Below are positions 62,576-64,000 of a stretch of DNA of 64,000 nt, in pieces. Origin of the DNA: Orthonyx spaldingii. Lineage: Eukaryota; Chordata; Aves; Passeriformes; Orthonychidae. Location: NCBI GenBank assembly GCA_013397795.1, contig VZTJ01003252.1, positions 333,488-397,487 of the forward strand. Direction: 5' to 3'. Positions within the stretch are counted from its first letter, which is position 1. Each line of letters starts with the position of its first letter. The translations under genes and the position numbers were made by a program. The notes below the pieces were generated by a model that was not told the DNA's origin, did not search any database, and saw only the letters and a program-made list of their open reading frames with translations.

Positions 62576-64000
62576 CTTCACAAAAGAACAGAATAAGGGT
62601 TAGTTCTGTGCTGTAATAGGCTATTTAGACATGCATAACCACTCCACCCAGGCATAAATGACAGCAGCTGTAGGGGCAAACTGTGTCTACAGTTTACATC
62701 TGTACACTGAAGTTACCTCTATAGAAGTAAATTCATGTAGTATTTAGCTACTTTCAATCACAATATACACTATTTAGCTAGAATAATGGTCAAAAGAAAC
62801 AGTGACTCCTATGTTTTTGTCTTATACACTTGTAATCTGTCCTCTCAACTTCATTAGGAGTTAGCAAATACACACAACAGACTGCTGACTTCTTGGTTTC
62901 TTATGTTTCCTATTAACTTGCTAATGTGTACATTTTTATCAATGGGATGAAAACATATATTGGGGAAAAGAAGTGGATGTGCAACCCATAAAACCTATTA
63001 TGGGAAGATGGTGGCTATGACATCATATTCTGCAGTCAGCAGATGTTTCAGTAGCGTGAAAAATATTTACTCTAGCTGAGATCCGGTGTCTGCTTATTGC
63101 CTTCATTATAATTTGGCTACATGTGTGTCTCTTTACATGCAAAACAAATTCTCCTGGCAAGACTGCAACCTGCCCTGTGAGATTAATGCTTTTAGACTCA
63201 TATCCTGGTATGTATAGGCTGCCGTTTCACTGATGAACTTAGACTAGGAAAACGCAGGACAAAGTCAACAGACCAAGGAAAACTTATGTCTGGGAAGAGA
63301 GAGGCATTACCTCCATAACAGAACTTCACTAGAGGTGAACAGTCTGTCTTGGGAAACTGCTGGAAAACTGATCAATCATATACATGGAGCCTGAACTTAT
63401 TGTTTAACTCTGAGGTTTCCAAATTTCTCAAAGCCTGAAAATCTCTTTACTCTCTTCTTTTAAAGTAGTTTCTGAATATTTTTCTTTTTCAATTTTTTTT
63501 TTCTGACTACAAAAACACTTAGGCCAATGAGAACAGTGGGGATGTAGGGTCAAAGAACTCTTGTCCACATTATTCTTCAACCAACTAAATTCATTAAAAT
63601 CCTTTAATATATCCCAGGTTTATTCAAAGCTGTTCTTCCATCTGTAACTCTAAAATAGATGATGTGCATTCCCAGTAAGAATGCCCGTTGCAGCAGAGGA
63701 TTTCTCTTTGTCTCTTTAAAAGGGTGTTTTTTTCATCTCTAGTAGGAAGAGAAGTCTCGTATTTCTCTGTTAATTTTATATAGAATTCTTTATTCTGAGT
63801 GATTTAACTTTTGTCTTTCTCATACACAAAGTGAATTTTCTCTTTTCATAAATGAGATTTTTACAGATGTATTTTTTACATTCTTCCTCCAGAAAAATTA
63901 TTGCAGCCTATTGGTATTACAGTAAATTTTGTCATGATTCAACACCCCATTGTGGTCTGTTTTGTTCCAACACAGAAGAGAAGGCCATCCCTACCACAAA
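62576..64000. other. Non-coding stretch
   Basis: No gene, RNA or repeat was recognised. T-rich runs occur near 63481-63502. Confidence 0.5.

Noticed and set aside
1..64000. CRISPR array, bacterial operon, tRNA, rRNA or snRNA genes
   Set aside because: No regularly spaced direct repeats, no cloverleaf or conserved small-RNA core sequences, and no prokaryotic gene density were seen on reading the window.

Overview
The window looks like nuclear DNA of a bird, and almost all of it is gene-poor intergenic or intronic sequence. It is A+T-rich (roughly 60-65% by eye) and poor in CpG. It has no bacterial-style run of long reading frames and no operon. Interspersed repeats are sparse. The repeats I can recognise are avian: three 3'-end fragments of CR1 LINEs (about 34994-35090 on +, 36791-36890 on -, 43059-43160 on -) and one solo LTR of an avian endogenous retrovirus (48111-48777, sense on -). 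That LTR type is familiar to me from neoavian birds, so a non-galliform bird is the best guess. Three short N gaps (7777-7812, 28953-28959, 48448-48469) each sit inside a homopolymer or C-rich run.

No complete gene could be identified, and no protein in the window was recognised with confidence. The longest stop-free frames are about 125-135 codons. That is what base composition alone predicts for 64 kb read in six frames, so length is not evidence of coding here. Candidate exons were therefore judged on splice signals and frame. They are: a minus-strand exon at 1014-1095; a small complete reading frame at 8399-8671 that begins MGKCCS (an N-myristoylation-like start), follows a splice acceptor and ends on a poly(A) signal; two plus-strand exons at 32200-32369 and 37180-37358 that are compatible in phase; and a minus-strand block at 62364-62575. 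All are low confidence.

Layout: 1-2 kb holds the only CpG-rich patch (about 1370-1945), a possible weak promoter, with a minus-strand candidate exon just to its left. 2-8 kb is A/G-rich and A/T-rich low complexity with a (GA)n tract and the first gap. 8.4-8.7 kb is the small reading frame. 9-32 kb is featureless apart from simple repeats and small inverted repeats. 32-37.4 kb holds the two plus-strand candidate exons with two CR1 fragments between them. 43 kb has a third CR1 fragment. 47.4 kb has a perfect 11-bp inverted repeat. 48.1-48.8 kb is the solo LTR, with a duplicated TATA-bearing segment. 49-64 kb is mostly anonymous sequence.

Nothing supports a previously undescribed multi-gene system here. 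The items most worth checking are the 8.4-kb reading frame, the 32.2/37.2-kb exon pair, and the 1-kb exon with its CpG patch.
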